Positions 1 through 5,021 of a stretch of 5,021 nucleotides of DNA are shown one piece after another; position 1 is the stretch's first letter, and each line of letters starts with the position of its first letter. Origin of the DNA: an uncultured Bacteroidota bacterium (GTDB lineage Bacteria > Bacteroidota > Bacteroidia > Bacteroidales > SZUA-534). The position numbers were made by a program, and so were the translations under genes. Where the stretch lies: the NCBI GenBank assembly GCA_937900725.1, contig CALCFP010000023.1:1-5021 (forward strand). The letters run 5' to 3'. A model generated the notes under the pieces. It ran no database searches and had not been told where the DNA came from. It was given only the letters and a program-made list of their open reading frames with translations.

Positions 1-723
1 GAAATGCTCCAGAAGTATTGCGAGGAATTCCATTCCAAATTCAACAAGGAGGTTATTGACAAATTGGTGACCGCCACTCTCTCCAAAAGTGAAGATGACT
101 TCTGGCATTCTATTGTAACACAGAAAATCACCAAAAACAAGGTTCGGACAATCCTTTCTATGAAACAACCGAAGGAACTGGCCGAATTTCAGAAGAAGGT
201 GGGCGAAGAGATTTCCAAACGCTCGCTGGATGAACTCATTGACGAGCAACTTACCGCCACTCCTACCGCTTTCCTCCTGGATAACGATTACGAACAAATC
301 AAGTATGTAATCGCAGATTGTTGTAACCCCATTCCCGGTGACCAAGTGGTGGGCTTCCAGGTCGCCAATGACCGCATCGTCATCCATCAGACATCCTGTC
401 CGTTTGCCATTGAGCAGATGTCCAAATTTGGCAATCGTATTATCAAAACCAAATGGCGGAAAGGTCAGAATATTGCTTTCCTGTCTGGTATTCGTGTTAC
501 CGGCTTTGACCGAAAGGGTATGATTAAGGAGATTATTGATGTGGTCTCTTCGCAAATGGACCTGAATATCCGGTCTTTGAACATAGAAACGAAAAACAAT
601 GTCTTCGTGGGCACGCTGATGCTCTATATCCAAAGCGTACGGGCCTTGACGAACCTGATTGAAAAACTGGAAGAGATTGACCATCTGGAGAAGGTGGAAC
701 GTATAGGATATAATATAGACTAA
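1..723 (+). CDS. relA/spoT: RelA/SpoT-family (p)ppGpp synthetase/hydrolase, C-terminal part (5' cut by window edge)
   Basis: This is the regulatory C-terminal half of a long RelA/SpoT homologue, the cytoplasmic enzyme that makes and/or degrades the stringent-response alarmone (p)ppGpp. The frame is open from base 1, so the Met at 4 is internal; the HD hydrolase, synthetase and TGS domains lie upstream of the window. Residues counted from that Met: about 1-90 is the alpha-helical region. About 100-135 is the zinc-finger/RIS domain, with Cys106-Cys107 before NPIPGD, then His128 and Cys132. The spacing of 21 and 4 residues is the same as the Cys-Cys/His/Cys set I recall from E. coli RelA. Residues about 156-238 form a C-terminal ACT domain (GIRVTGFDRKGMIKEI start). 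The residue before the last Cys is Ser where E. coli RelA has Asp. Whether the enzyme is mainly a synthetase or a hydrolase cannot be told from this half. The next gene starts 17 bp downstream. Family assignment is firm. Confidence 0.93.
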   Translation, partial: EMLQKYCEEFHSKFNKEVIDKLVTATLSKSEDDFWHSIVTQKITKNKVRTILSMKQPKELAEFQKKVGEEISKRSLDELIDEQLTATPTAFLLDNDYEQIKYVIADCCNPIPGDQVVGFQVANDRIVIHQTSCPFAIEQMSKFGNRIIKTKWRKGQNIAFLSGIRVTGFDRKGMIKEIIDVVSSQMDLNIRSLNIETKNNVFVGTLMLYIQSVRALTNLIEKLEEIDHLEKVERIGYNID

Positions 724-740
724 CCATAAAATATGATATT

Positions 741-1088
741 ATGAAAGCATCTGAATTTTTGAGCTTCTGCGCTGGCGCTGCTGTTGCAGCGGGCGTTACC
801 CTTCTTTTTACCACTGAGAAGGGTAAGGAAATCCGTAAGGATATCGCGGATAACCTTTCAAAAGAGGAAATTGACAAGCTGATTGATAAATTGAAAAATC
901 TGCGAAAGGATATTGCAGACAAAGAAACAGAACCTGAAGAGGTTGAAGCTGAAGTTACAAATTCATTAATAACAGATTATAGTGAGTTATCAAATGATAA
1001 ATGTGCTTGGGGATTTGTTAGAAAAAAGGATGGAAAAACACCTGAATTTTATGTTGTATCAATTGGTAATGGCCCATCGCTTTTATAA
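741..1088 (+). CDS. Small YtxH-like membrane-anchored protein with an atypical C-terminal tail
   Basis: The 115-residue product begins with a short N-terminus and one hydrophobic segment (about residues 5-24, rich in Ala, Val and Leu). A charged stretch follows, TEKGKEIRKDIADNL, then a Lys/Glu/Asp-rich helical or coiled-coil region to about residue 66. This is the layout of YtxH/gas-vesicle-like small proteins, whose motif is a glycine/alanine-rich membrane helix followed by (A)P-x-x-G-x-x-x-R. These proteins sit at the inner membrane, and their role is poorly defined. From about residue 72 (base ~955) the sequence changes: it becomes very AT-rich, and the residues SLITDYSELSNDKCAWGFV onward do not resemble a YtxH tail. 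The piece WGFVRKKDGKTPE faintly recalls the N-terminus of PdaA-type polysaccharide deacetylases, but nothing after it supports that. The natural gene may have ended differently and been fused here. No Shine-Dalgarno is visible; position 17 bp after relA/spoT suggests co-transcription. Confidence 0.7.
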   Translation: MKASEFLSFCAGAAVAAGVTLLFTTEKGKEIRKDIADNLSKEEIDKLIDKLKNLRKDIADKETEPEEVEAEVTNSLITDYSELSNDKCAWGFVRKKDGKTPEFYVVSIGNGPSLL

Positions 1089-1107
1089 TGAATTGATGCT
1101 TATTTGA

Positions 1108-2196
1108 TATCCTATCATTGTTAAGCAAAATCCTGCAAAGGCATTCCTTTACGCGCCAAGTTTCGGACGTCCCGACATCCGAAAGCGCTGGCAGGCTATG
1201 ATTGCAGAAAAGAATCCGCGCTTGAAGGGTGTGACAATTAGTATGCCTATCGCGACAAACGCGCTCACTCACGGCATCAGTATGGCAGGATATATTTTGC
1301 TCGACGAAGGGCAGGAGATACTTGTCCCGAATCTATATTGGGGCAACTACAACCTAGCATTGAAAAACGCCTACGGCGCCAAGATTGTGACATACAACTT
1401 GTTCAAGAACGATGCAATGGACATTGATTCGCTGTCGGAAGCGTTGCTTGCCGAGGGCGACAAAAAGGTTATGTTGCTCAACTTCCCAAACAACCCTACA
1501 GGCTATTCGCCAACCGAATCGGAGATGAAGGCGTTGGTTGAAGCCATCAGGAACGCAGGCGAAAAGGGCAAGAAGATTGCAGTCATCTGCGACGATGCCT
1601 ATTTCGGATTGGTTTACGAGAAGGGTGTCGATTTGCAATCTCCATTTGCATATTTGGCTGATTTGCACGAGAATGTGCTTGCGGTAAAGGTCGATGGACC
1701 AACCAAGGAAGATTATGTATGGGGATTCCGTGTTGGATTCATCACTTATGCGGTAAAGGGAGGCGACGCGCAACTTTACGAGGCTTTGGAAAACAAGACT
1801 GCAGGCGCCGTGCGTGGAAACATCTCCAATGCAAGCAACCTGTCGCAATCGCTTTTGGTTCAGGCCTTTGAATCACCGACATATTCTGCCGAGAAGAAAG
1901 CCAAATTGGCCATAATGCAAAGTCGCTACAATGCGGTCCGCAACACCCTGAAAGACGCCAAATACGCCGAATGCTTCAAGCCACTGCCATACAATTCGGG
2001 CTACTTTATGTGCATTAAGCCAGCCGACGGCATTGATGCCGAACAGTTGCGCCTGTTGCTTATAGAAAAGTACAGCATTGGAACCATCAACATAAACGGC
2101 TTGATCCGCATAGCATTCTCGGCAGTTGCCGAGTCCGACATTAAGCCAATGTTCGATGGAATTTTTGAGGCCTGCAAGGAAGTTGCGGGAAAGTAA
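1108..2196 (+). CDS. PLP-dependent class I/II aminotransferase, N-terminally truncated
   Basis: A fold-type I aminotransferase (aspartate aminotransferase superfamily) that moves amino groups between amino acids and keto acids using pyridoxal phosphate; the exact substrate is not readable. The first in-frame ATG is 1198 (332 aa product). Family-like sequence already begins upstream at about 1123 (NPAKAFLYAPSFGRPDIRKR), in the same frame after a stop at 1105-1107. No ATG, GTG or TTG precedes 1198 in that open stretch. Counting from 1198: Asn99 in NFPNNPTG and Asp132/Tyr135 in DDAY bind the cofactor, Lys170 in the TKEDYVWGFRVG segment is the Schiff-base lysine, and Arg304 near the end is the probable substrate-carboxylate arginine. 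The C-terminal two thirds are therefore intact. Relatives are typically about 420-440 aa, so roughly 80-100 N-terminal residues are missing, including the part that closes over the active site. It is probably non-functional if the DNA is real, or a normal gene damaged by assembly. A strong terminator follows the stop. Confidence 0.88.
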   Translation, partial: YPIIVKQNPAKAFLYAPSFGRPDIRKRWQAMIAEKNPRLKGVTISMPIATNALTHGISMAGYILLDEGQEILVPNLYWGNYNLALKNAYGAKIVTYNLFKNDAMDIDSLSEALLAEGDKKVMLLNFPNNPTGYSPTESEMKALVEAIRNAGEKGKKIAVICDDAYFGLVYEKGVDLQSPFAYLADLHENVLAVKVDGPTKEDYVWGFRVGFITYAVKGGDAQLYEALENKTAGAVRGNISNASNLSQSLLVQAFESPTYSAEKKAKLAIMQSRYNAVRNTLKDAKYAECFKPLPYNSGYFMCIKPADGIDAEQLRLLLIEKYSIGTININGLIRIAFSAVAESDIKPMFDGIFEACKEVAGK

Positions 2197-2222
2197 CAGA
2201 CTTTAAAAACGAAATATGATAG

Positions 2223-2255
2223 GGGCGGTTGCTGTTGCAACCCGCCCTTTTTTTT
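2223..2255 (+). terminator. Rho-independent terminator after the aminotransferase gene
   Basis: The left arm at 2223-2232 (GGGCGGTTGC) pairs with the right arm at 2237-2247 (GCAACCCGCCC) with a single bulged base. The loop is TGTT (2233-2236), and eight T residues follow at 2248-2255. The hairpin lies 26 bp after the stop at 2194-2196, the position expected for an intrinsic terminator of the aminotransferase transcript. It separates that gene from the T9SS cargo gene downstream. Confidence 0.92.
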
Positions 2256-2357
2256 GCCGTTATTTGCATTCGGTTCATTAGTCACACAAAAGATTCCAAT
2301 CGTCAAAACTTTGTAAATATTTAGAACTTATGCCTTCAAATTTCGTATTGTAAATCA

Positions 2358-2365
2358 TAAATTTG
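2358..2365 (+). promoter_or_regulatory. Predicted Bacteroidetes -7 promoter element for the T9SS cargo gene
   Basis: TAAATTTG matches the Bacteroidetes sigma-ABfr -7 consensus TAnnTTTG exactly. It sits 34 bp before the outer ATG at 2400, in the AT-rich 203-bp gap after the upstream terminator. I see no well-spaced TTG-type -33 element; the nearest TTTG is at 2310-2313, too far away. An eight-base match with two free positions in AT-rich DNA can occur by chance, so the support is mainly its position. Confidence 0.5.
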
Positions 2366-2399
2366 TGCGGGGGATTTTCGGAGAATTATCTACGTATTA

Positions 2400-4118
2400 A
2401 TGCTTACTGTTATGAAACGTTGGGGGATTACATTAGCAGTTTTGATGGCATTCACAGTAAACTGTGTTTTCGCCGTTGATGTGAATGATGAGAATAGTTG
2501 GAAAAATGCCATGAATAATTTTTCTGGCAATTATACTATCGACTTGACAAAAGACATCACAATTACAAGTTATTCTATTAATAGTTGGTTGCCCGGTGCT
2601 ACATTGACTATTAATGGACATGGGCATACAATTACAGTAAATGGTGATTTTACGTGGGGGCAAACATCGAGTTTAAATCTAGTTAACGTTAATTTAGCGT
2701 TAGGAAACAATACAATGGCAATTTCATGCCAAAACAGTAATGTTGTTATTGATGAGAATTCAACCATAAAAGCGGGAAGTATGACAATTGGTCAGAATCC
2801 TAATGTTACTATTAAGGGATCTCTGGATATAGCCAATGGGTTTACTTTGCAAGGTGGTTCAGTGAATGTGATAGCAACATCTGACAGCAAAATAGAGGTT
2901 GGTGGTGAAACATATATGGGTAGTGCAAAATTTGAAACATCTGGTGAATTTAATTCGAACACGTTATCGCTTAATGGAGGTAGTGTGACATTCAAAACAT
3001 ACGAAGGTTCTGCTGTTGTTATCGGAGAAAAGAAAGAATCAGGTGAGTATTCTGATGTTGAAGGAATATCTATAAGCGGAAGTCCCACTATAGATGTTGG
3101 TGGTAGTTTAGTCGTGAATGGAAACGCAACAATAAGTGGCAATTCTGGTATGATTATTGGTCCTAAAGGTGAAGTGCTAATTAAAGGTAATTTAAATGAA
3201 TCTGGTTCTTCTGTGTTAAGTGTTGGTGGGGGCGGGATAATAGGAGTGAATGGAGATGTTAATTTTGCGAATTCAAATCTGAATATGAATGGTAATAGCC
3301 AAATGTTTGTTGATGGAGATTTCTCATTGGAATATGGAAATTCAACGATGAATGGAGAATTGACAATTAATGGAGATTTGAGTATTGTATGGACAAATAA
3401 CGGTGGGGCCAACCATTTTGTTGGAAGTGGTGCTTTGACGGTATATGGCGATTTTCATTGTCAAGATGGTAATACTGTATCTGGAGAGCCCTGTATATCT
3501 CAGTTTACAAGTGGAAGTTTTTCTATCGGTTCAGTAAAGAAGGGTTCGGGTCAATATGAAAATCCATTGCCAATAGTCCTTTCTTCATTCACCGCATCAG
3601 CCCAAACAAACATCGTAAACGTCTATTGGACAACTGAGAGCGAGCAGAACAACGACTATTTCACAATATACCGCTCGGCCGACGGTGACATATTCGAGGA
3701 GATTGGCATCGTTGCAGGCGCAGGTAATAGCACATATACTATCAACTATTCGTTCACCGATTATTATCCGCTCAGTGGCATATCGTACTATATGCTCAAG
3801 CAGACAGACTACAACGGCGAGTTCAAGTTCTCAAGCAAGGTGGCCGTAAGGCGAGCCGAGTTGGAGTCTGCGTTGCAGGCAGTCAAGGTTTATCCAAATC
3901 CTTATAAAAACGAAGGCTTGACAATCGACCTTGGCATAGCGTCGAACAGCAACGTGCAGGTGTCAATCAGCACAGTCGCAGGAAAGGTTGTCAACAGCAT
4001 CTCTTGCCATACATCAAGCCCAATAATCAAGTTGACCCCTAGGTTGAGTGCAGGCGTGTATGTTGTGACTGTTACAATCGACGGTCAATCGCAAATGCAG
4101 AAATTGGTGGTTGAGTGA
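2400..4118 (+). CDS. Secreted beta-solenoid-like repeat protein with Fn3-like domain and T9SS type A sorting domain
   Basis: A 572-residue predicted secreted or surface protein. Residues 1-25 form a Sec signal peptide with probable cleavage after VFA (A25). The Met at residue 5 (base 2412), which gives MKRWG, is an equally good start. Residues about 27-375 are Gly/Asn/Ser-rich and beta-prone, with recurrent V/I-x-G-D/N steps such as VNGD (80-83, 283-286), VDGD (304-307), INGD (323-326) and VYGD (348-351), spaced about 19-25 residues. This suggests a right-handed beta-solenoid. Residues about 391-485 (LPIVLSSFTASAQ, then YFTIYRSADG) look like the Fn3-like domain common before Bacteroidetes sorting tails. 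Residues 497-572 are a T9SS type A C-terminal domain with VYPNP (497-501), LSAGVY (549-554) and terminal KLVV. This tail is normally removed as the protein crosses the outer membrane through the Por system. No catalytic motif is visible; an adhesin or structural role is only inference. The body is AT-rich while the Fn3/CTD part is GC-richer. Confidence 0.9.
   Translation: MLTVMKRWGITLAVLMAFTVNCVFAVDVNDENSWKNAMNNFSGNYTIDLTKDITITSYSINSWLPGATLTINGHGHTITVNGDFTWGQTSSLNLVNVNLALGNNTMAISCQNSNVVIDENSTIKAGSMTIGQNPNVTIKGSLDIANGFTLQGGSVNVIATSDSKIEVGGETYMGSAKFETSGEFNSNTLSLNGGSVTFKTYEGSAVVIGEKKESGEYSDVEGISISGSPTIDVGGSLVVNGNATISGNSGMIIGPKGEVLIKGNLNESGSSVLSVGGGGIIGVNGDVNFANSNLNMNGNSQMFVDGDFSLEYGNSTMNGELTINGDLSIVWTNNGGANHFVGSGALTVYGDFHCQDGNTVSGEPCISQFTSGSFSIGSVKKGSGQYENPLPIVLSSFTASAQTNIVNVYWTTESEQNNDYFTIYRSADGDIFEEIGIVAGAGNSTYTINYSFTDYYPLSGISYYMLKQTDYNGEFKFSSKVAVRRAELESALQAVKVYPNPYKNEGLTIDLGIASNSNVQVSISTVAGKVVNSISCHTSSPIIKLTPRLSAGVYVVTVTIDGQSQMQKLVVE
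2574..3460 (+). repeat. Degenerate protein-level solenoid repeats in the T9SS cargo
   Basis: The translated region is a chain of short beta-strand units with a V/I-x-G-[D/N/S] turn. Clear copies have their Asp at residues 286, 307, 326 and 351 (spacings 21, 19 and 25), with an earlier one at residue 83 and looser ones such as VGGSL, IKGNL and IKGSL between. At the DNA level only a short core, AATGGAGAT or GATGGAGAT, recurs (3249-3257, 3312-3320, 3369-3377). The repeats are therefore old and diverged, unlike a recent tandem expansion. Confidence 0.6.
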
Positions 4119-4165
4119 CAGTCAGCAAGTTGTCGACAAAAATCCAAAGACTCAAAAAATAATGG

Positions 4166-4173
4166 TATATTTG
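4166..4173 (+). promoter_or_regulatory. Predicted Bacteroidetes -7 promoter element for the Rpn gene
   Basis: TATATTTG matches TAnnTTTG exactly and lies 25 bp before the ATG at 4199, which would give a short leader. The 80-bp gap after the T9SS cargo gene has no hairpin terminator that I can see, so read-through from upstream is also possible. A TTG at 4130-4132 is about 33 bp upstream of the element, further than the roughly 20-bp spacing expected for a -33 box, so only the -7 half is supported. Confidence 0.5.
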
Positions 4174-4198
4174 TTGCCTGAAAAATGACAAAAAGGAT

Positions 4199-5021
4199 AT
4201 GGATCTTGTTCGTTTCGATTGGGCAATAAAGCGCTTGTTGCGCGACAAGGCAGACTTCTGCATAGTTGAGGGCTTGCTCACTGTGCTTTTGGGCCGAAAG
4301 ATAACCATTCAGAAGTTGCTCGAAAGTGAGGGCAACAAGGAGTGCGCCGACGACAAGTTCAACCGAGTCGACGTGCTGGCCGAAGGCGAGGACGGCGAAC
4401 TGATGATATTCGAGATACAGAACGACCGTGAACTCGATTACTTCCATCGCATGGCGTACGGCACATCGAAGGCCATAGCCGAATATATGAAGGCAGGACA
4501 GCCGTACGAGAAGATTCGCAAGGTCTATTCAATCAACATAGTCTATTTCTCGCTTGGACAGGGCAAGGATTATGCCTACAGGGGAACAACGCAGTTTGTC
4601 AGCATGCACGACGAAACAGAAGTGTTGCAACTCTCAAAAGCGCAACAAGACGCATTCGGGTGTGAAGTTCCGTCCGACATTTTCCCAGAGTATTATCTGT
4701 TGCGCGTCGATATGTTCGACGATGTGTCAAAAACGCCATTGGATGAGTGGATAAGTTTCTTGAAGCATAGCGAGATTCCAGAAACAGCCACTGCGCCAGG
4801 CTTGGCAGAAGCCCGTGAACGTTTACGGATAGATTCCCTTAATGAGGATGAAAAACGAAGTTACTATAATATGATGGAGAACCTTCGATACCAGCGCAGT
4901 GTGATAGAGACAGGCCGTGCCGAAGGTCGGATGGAAGGTCGAGCAGAAGGTCGAGCAGAAGGTCGAGCAGAAGGCCGAGCAGAAGGTCGAGCAGAAGGTC
5001 GAGCAGAAGGTGCCAAGGAAA
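4199..5021 (+). CDS. Rpn-family PD-(D/E)XK recombination-promoting nuclease / putative transposase, 3' end cut by window edge
   Basis: The frame runs from the ATG at 4199 to the window end without a stop (274 codons seen). A stop at 4160-4162 is just upstream in frame and no other ATG lies between, so the start is well fixed. The N-terminus (RFDWAIKRLLRD, then GLLTVLLG) and the following RVDVLAEGEDGELMIFEIQ segment match the Rpn/PDDEXK_2 group. Asp58 and the Glu72-Ile-Gln74 triad give the D...E-x-Q nuclease core. Rpn proteins (RpnA-E in E. coli) are DNA endonucleases linked to RecA-independent recombination; they are abundant in Bacteroidetes, often in several copies. Residues about 80-215 are the rest of the conserved region, including YSINIVYFSLG. 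The C-terminal part, from about residue 238, becomes a hydrophilic EGRA repeat. The gene is likely chromosomal rather than part of an insertion sequence, since no terminal inverted repeats are visible, though the right side is missing. Confidence 0.9.
   Translation, partial: MDLVRFDWAIKRLLRDKADFCIVEGLLTVLLGRKITIQKLLESEGNKECADDKFNRVDVLAEGEDGELMIFEIQNDRELDYFHRMAYGTSKAIAEYMKAGQPYEKIRKVYSINIVYFSLGQGKDYAYRGTTQFVSMHDETEVLQLSKAQQDAFGCEVPSDIFPEYYLLRVDMFDDVSKTPLDEWISFLKHSEIPETATAPGLAEARERLRIDSLNEDEKRSYYNMMENLRYQRSVIETGRAEGRMEGRAEGRAEGRAEGRAEGRAEGRAEGAKE
4922..5017 (+). repeat. In-frame 12-bp tandem repeat (GAAGGTCGAGCA) encoding Glu-Gly-Arg-Ala
   Basis: Six head-to-tail units occupy 4934-5005. Five are identical, and the fourth (4970-4981) differs only by a silent GGT to GGC change. 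A variant unit ending CGGATG precedes them (4922-4933), and a diverging unit, GAAGGTGCCAAG, follows (5006-5017). The unit is a multiple of three, so gain or loss of copies would lengthen or shorten the Rpn tail without breaking the frame. The near-identity points to recent slippage. EG[RK]-rich tails are common in Rpn relatives; their function is unknown to me. Confidence 0.93.

Noticed and set aside
533..922. A 129-codon open frame on the minus strand spanning the relA/spoT end and the YtxH-like start
   Set aside because: It overlaps two supported + strand genes and has a low-complexity Ser/Phe/Arg-rich product.
1093..1120. TTG and TATCATTG, a possible promoter before the truncated aminotransferase
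   Set aside because: The -7 match is imperfect, the 17-bp spacing is short, and it falls in the suspect junction where any signal may be accidental.
1354..1848. A 164-codon open frame on the minus strand
   Set aside because: It is antisense to the aminotransferase core, whose cofactor motifs are clear, and the product resembles no family I know.
2792..3412. A 206-codon open frame on the minus strand, rich in Pro, Leu and Ser
   Set aside because: It lies wholly opposite the solenoid body. Its proline-rich low-complexity product is what the antisense of Gly/Asn/Ser repeats gives, and the + frame has a signal peptide and a sorting domain.
4085..4447. Minus-strand open frames of 78 and 120 codons over the start of the Rpn gene
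   Set aside because: The + frame from 4199 carries the Rpn nuclease motifs and runs unbroken to the window edge; the minus frames are its shadows.
4554..4754. A 66-codon + strand open frame
   Set aside because: It is an alternative frame inside the Rpn gene with no recognisable features.
4922..5017. Short tandem repeats considered as a CRISPR array or iteron origin
   Set aside because: There are no spacers, the units are contiguous 12-mers, and they are in frame with the Rpn coding sequence.

Overview
The window looks like bacterial DNA from the phylum Bacteroidota (Bacteroidetes), most likely an uncultured Bacteroidales-type genome. The best evidence is a secreted protein (2400-4118) ending in a type IX secretion (Por) sorting domain, an export route essentially confined to this phylum. 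Two exact matches to the Bacteroidetes -7 promoter element TAnnTTTG and the lack of clear Shine-Dalgarno sites before the genes agree with this. All five genes are on the + strand.

Layout. 1-723 is the C-terminal part of a long RelA/SpoT (p)ppGpp enzyme, cut by the left window edge. 741-1088 is a small membrane-anchored YtxH-like protein whose last 40 or so codons are AT-rich and look unrelated to its first part. 1108-2196 is a PLP-dependent class I/II aminotransferase that lacks its N-terminal ~80-100 residues. It is followed by a strong hairpin plus T-tract terminator (2223-2255). 2400-4118 has its own predicted promoter and encodes a signal peptide, a repetitive beta-solenoid-like body, an Fn3-like domain and the T9SS tail. 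4199-5021 is an Rpn/PD-(D/E)XK nuclease gene that runs off the right edge in the middle of a 12-bp tandem repeat encoding Glu-Gly-Arg-Ala.

How the parts relate. The genes do not form one obvious pathway. relA/spoT and the YtxH-like gene are 17 bp apart and could be co-transcribed. The aminotransferase, the T9SS cargo and the Rpn gene look like separate units, with a terminator or promoter between them. The most questionable place is about 950-1125: one gene acquires a foreign-looking tail, base composition drops sharply, and the next gene begins without its N-terminus. Codon preference also differs on the two sides (mixed CTG/CTC Leu and CCG/CCC Pro on the left, mostly TTG Leu and CCA Pro on the right). 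This fits either a real deletion/insertion or a chimeric assembly join.

I found no tRNA, rRNA, CRISPR array, insertion sequence ends or riboswitch. The window does not show a convincing new multi-gene system. The notable signals are the junction, the mosaic composition of the T9SS cargo gene, and the in-frame EGRA repeat of the Rpn gene.
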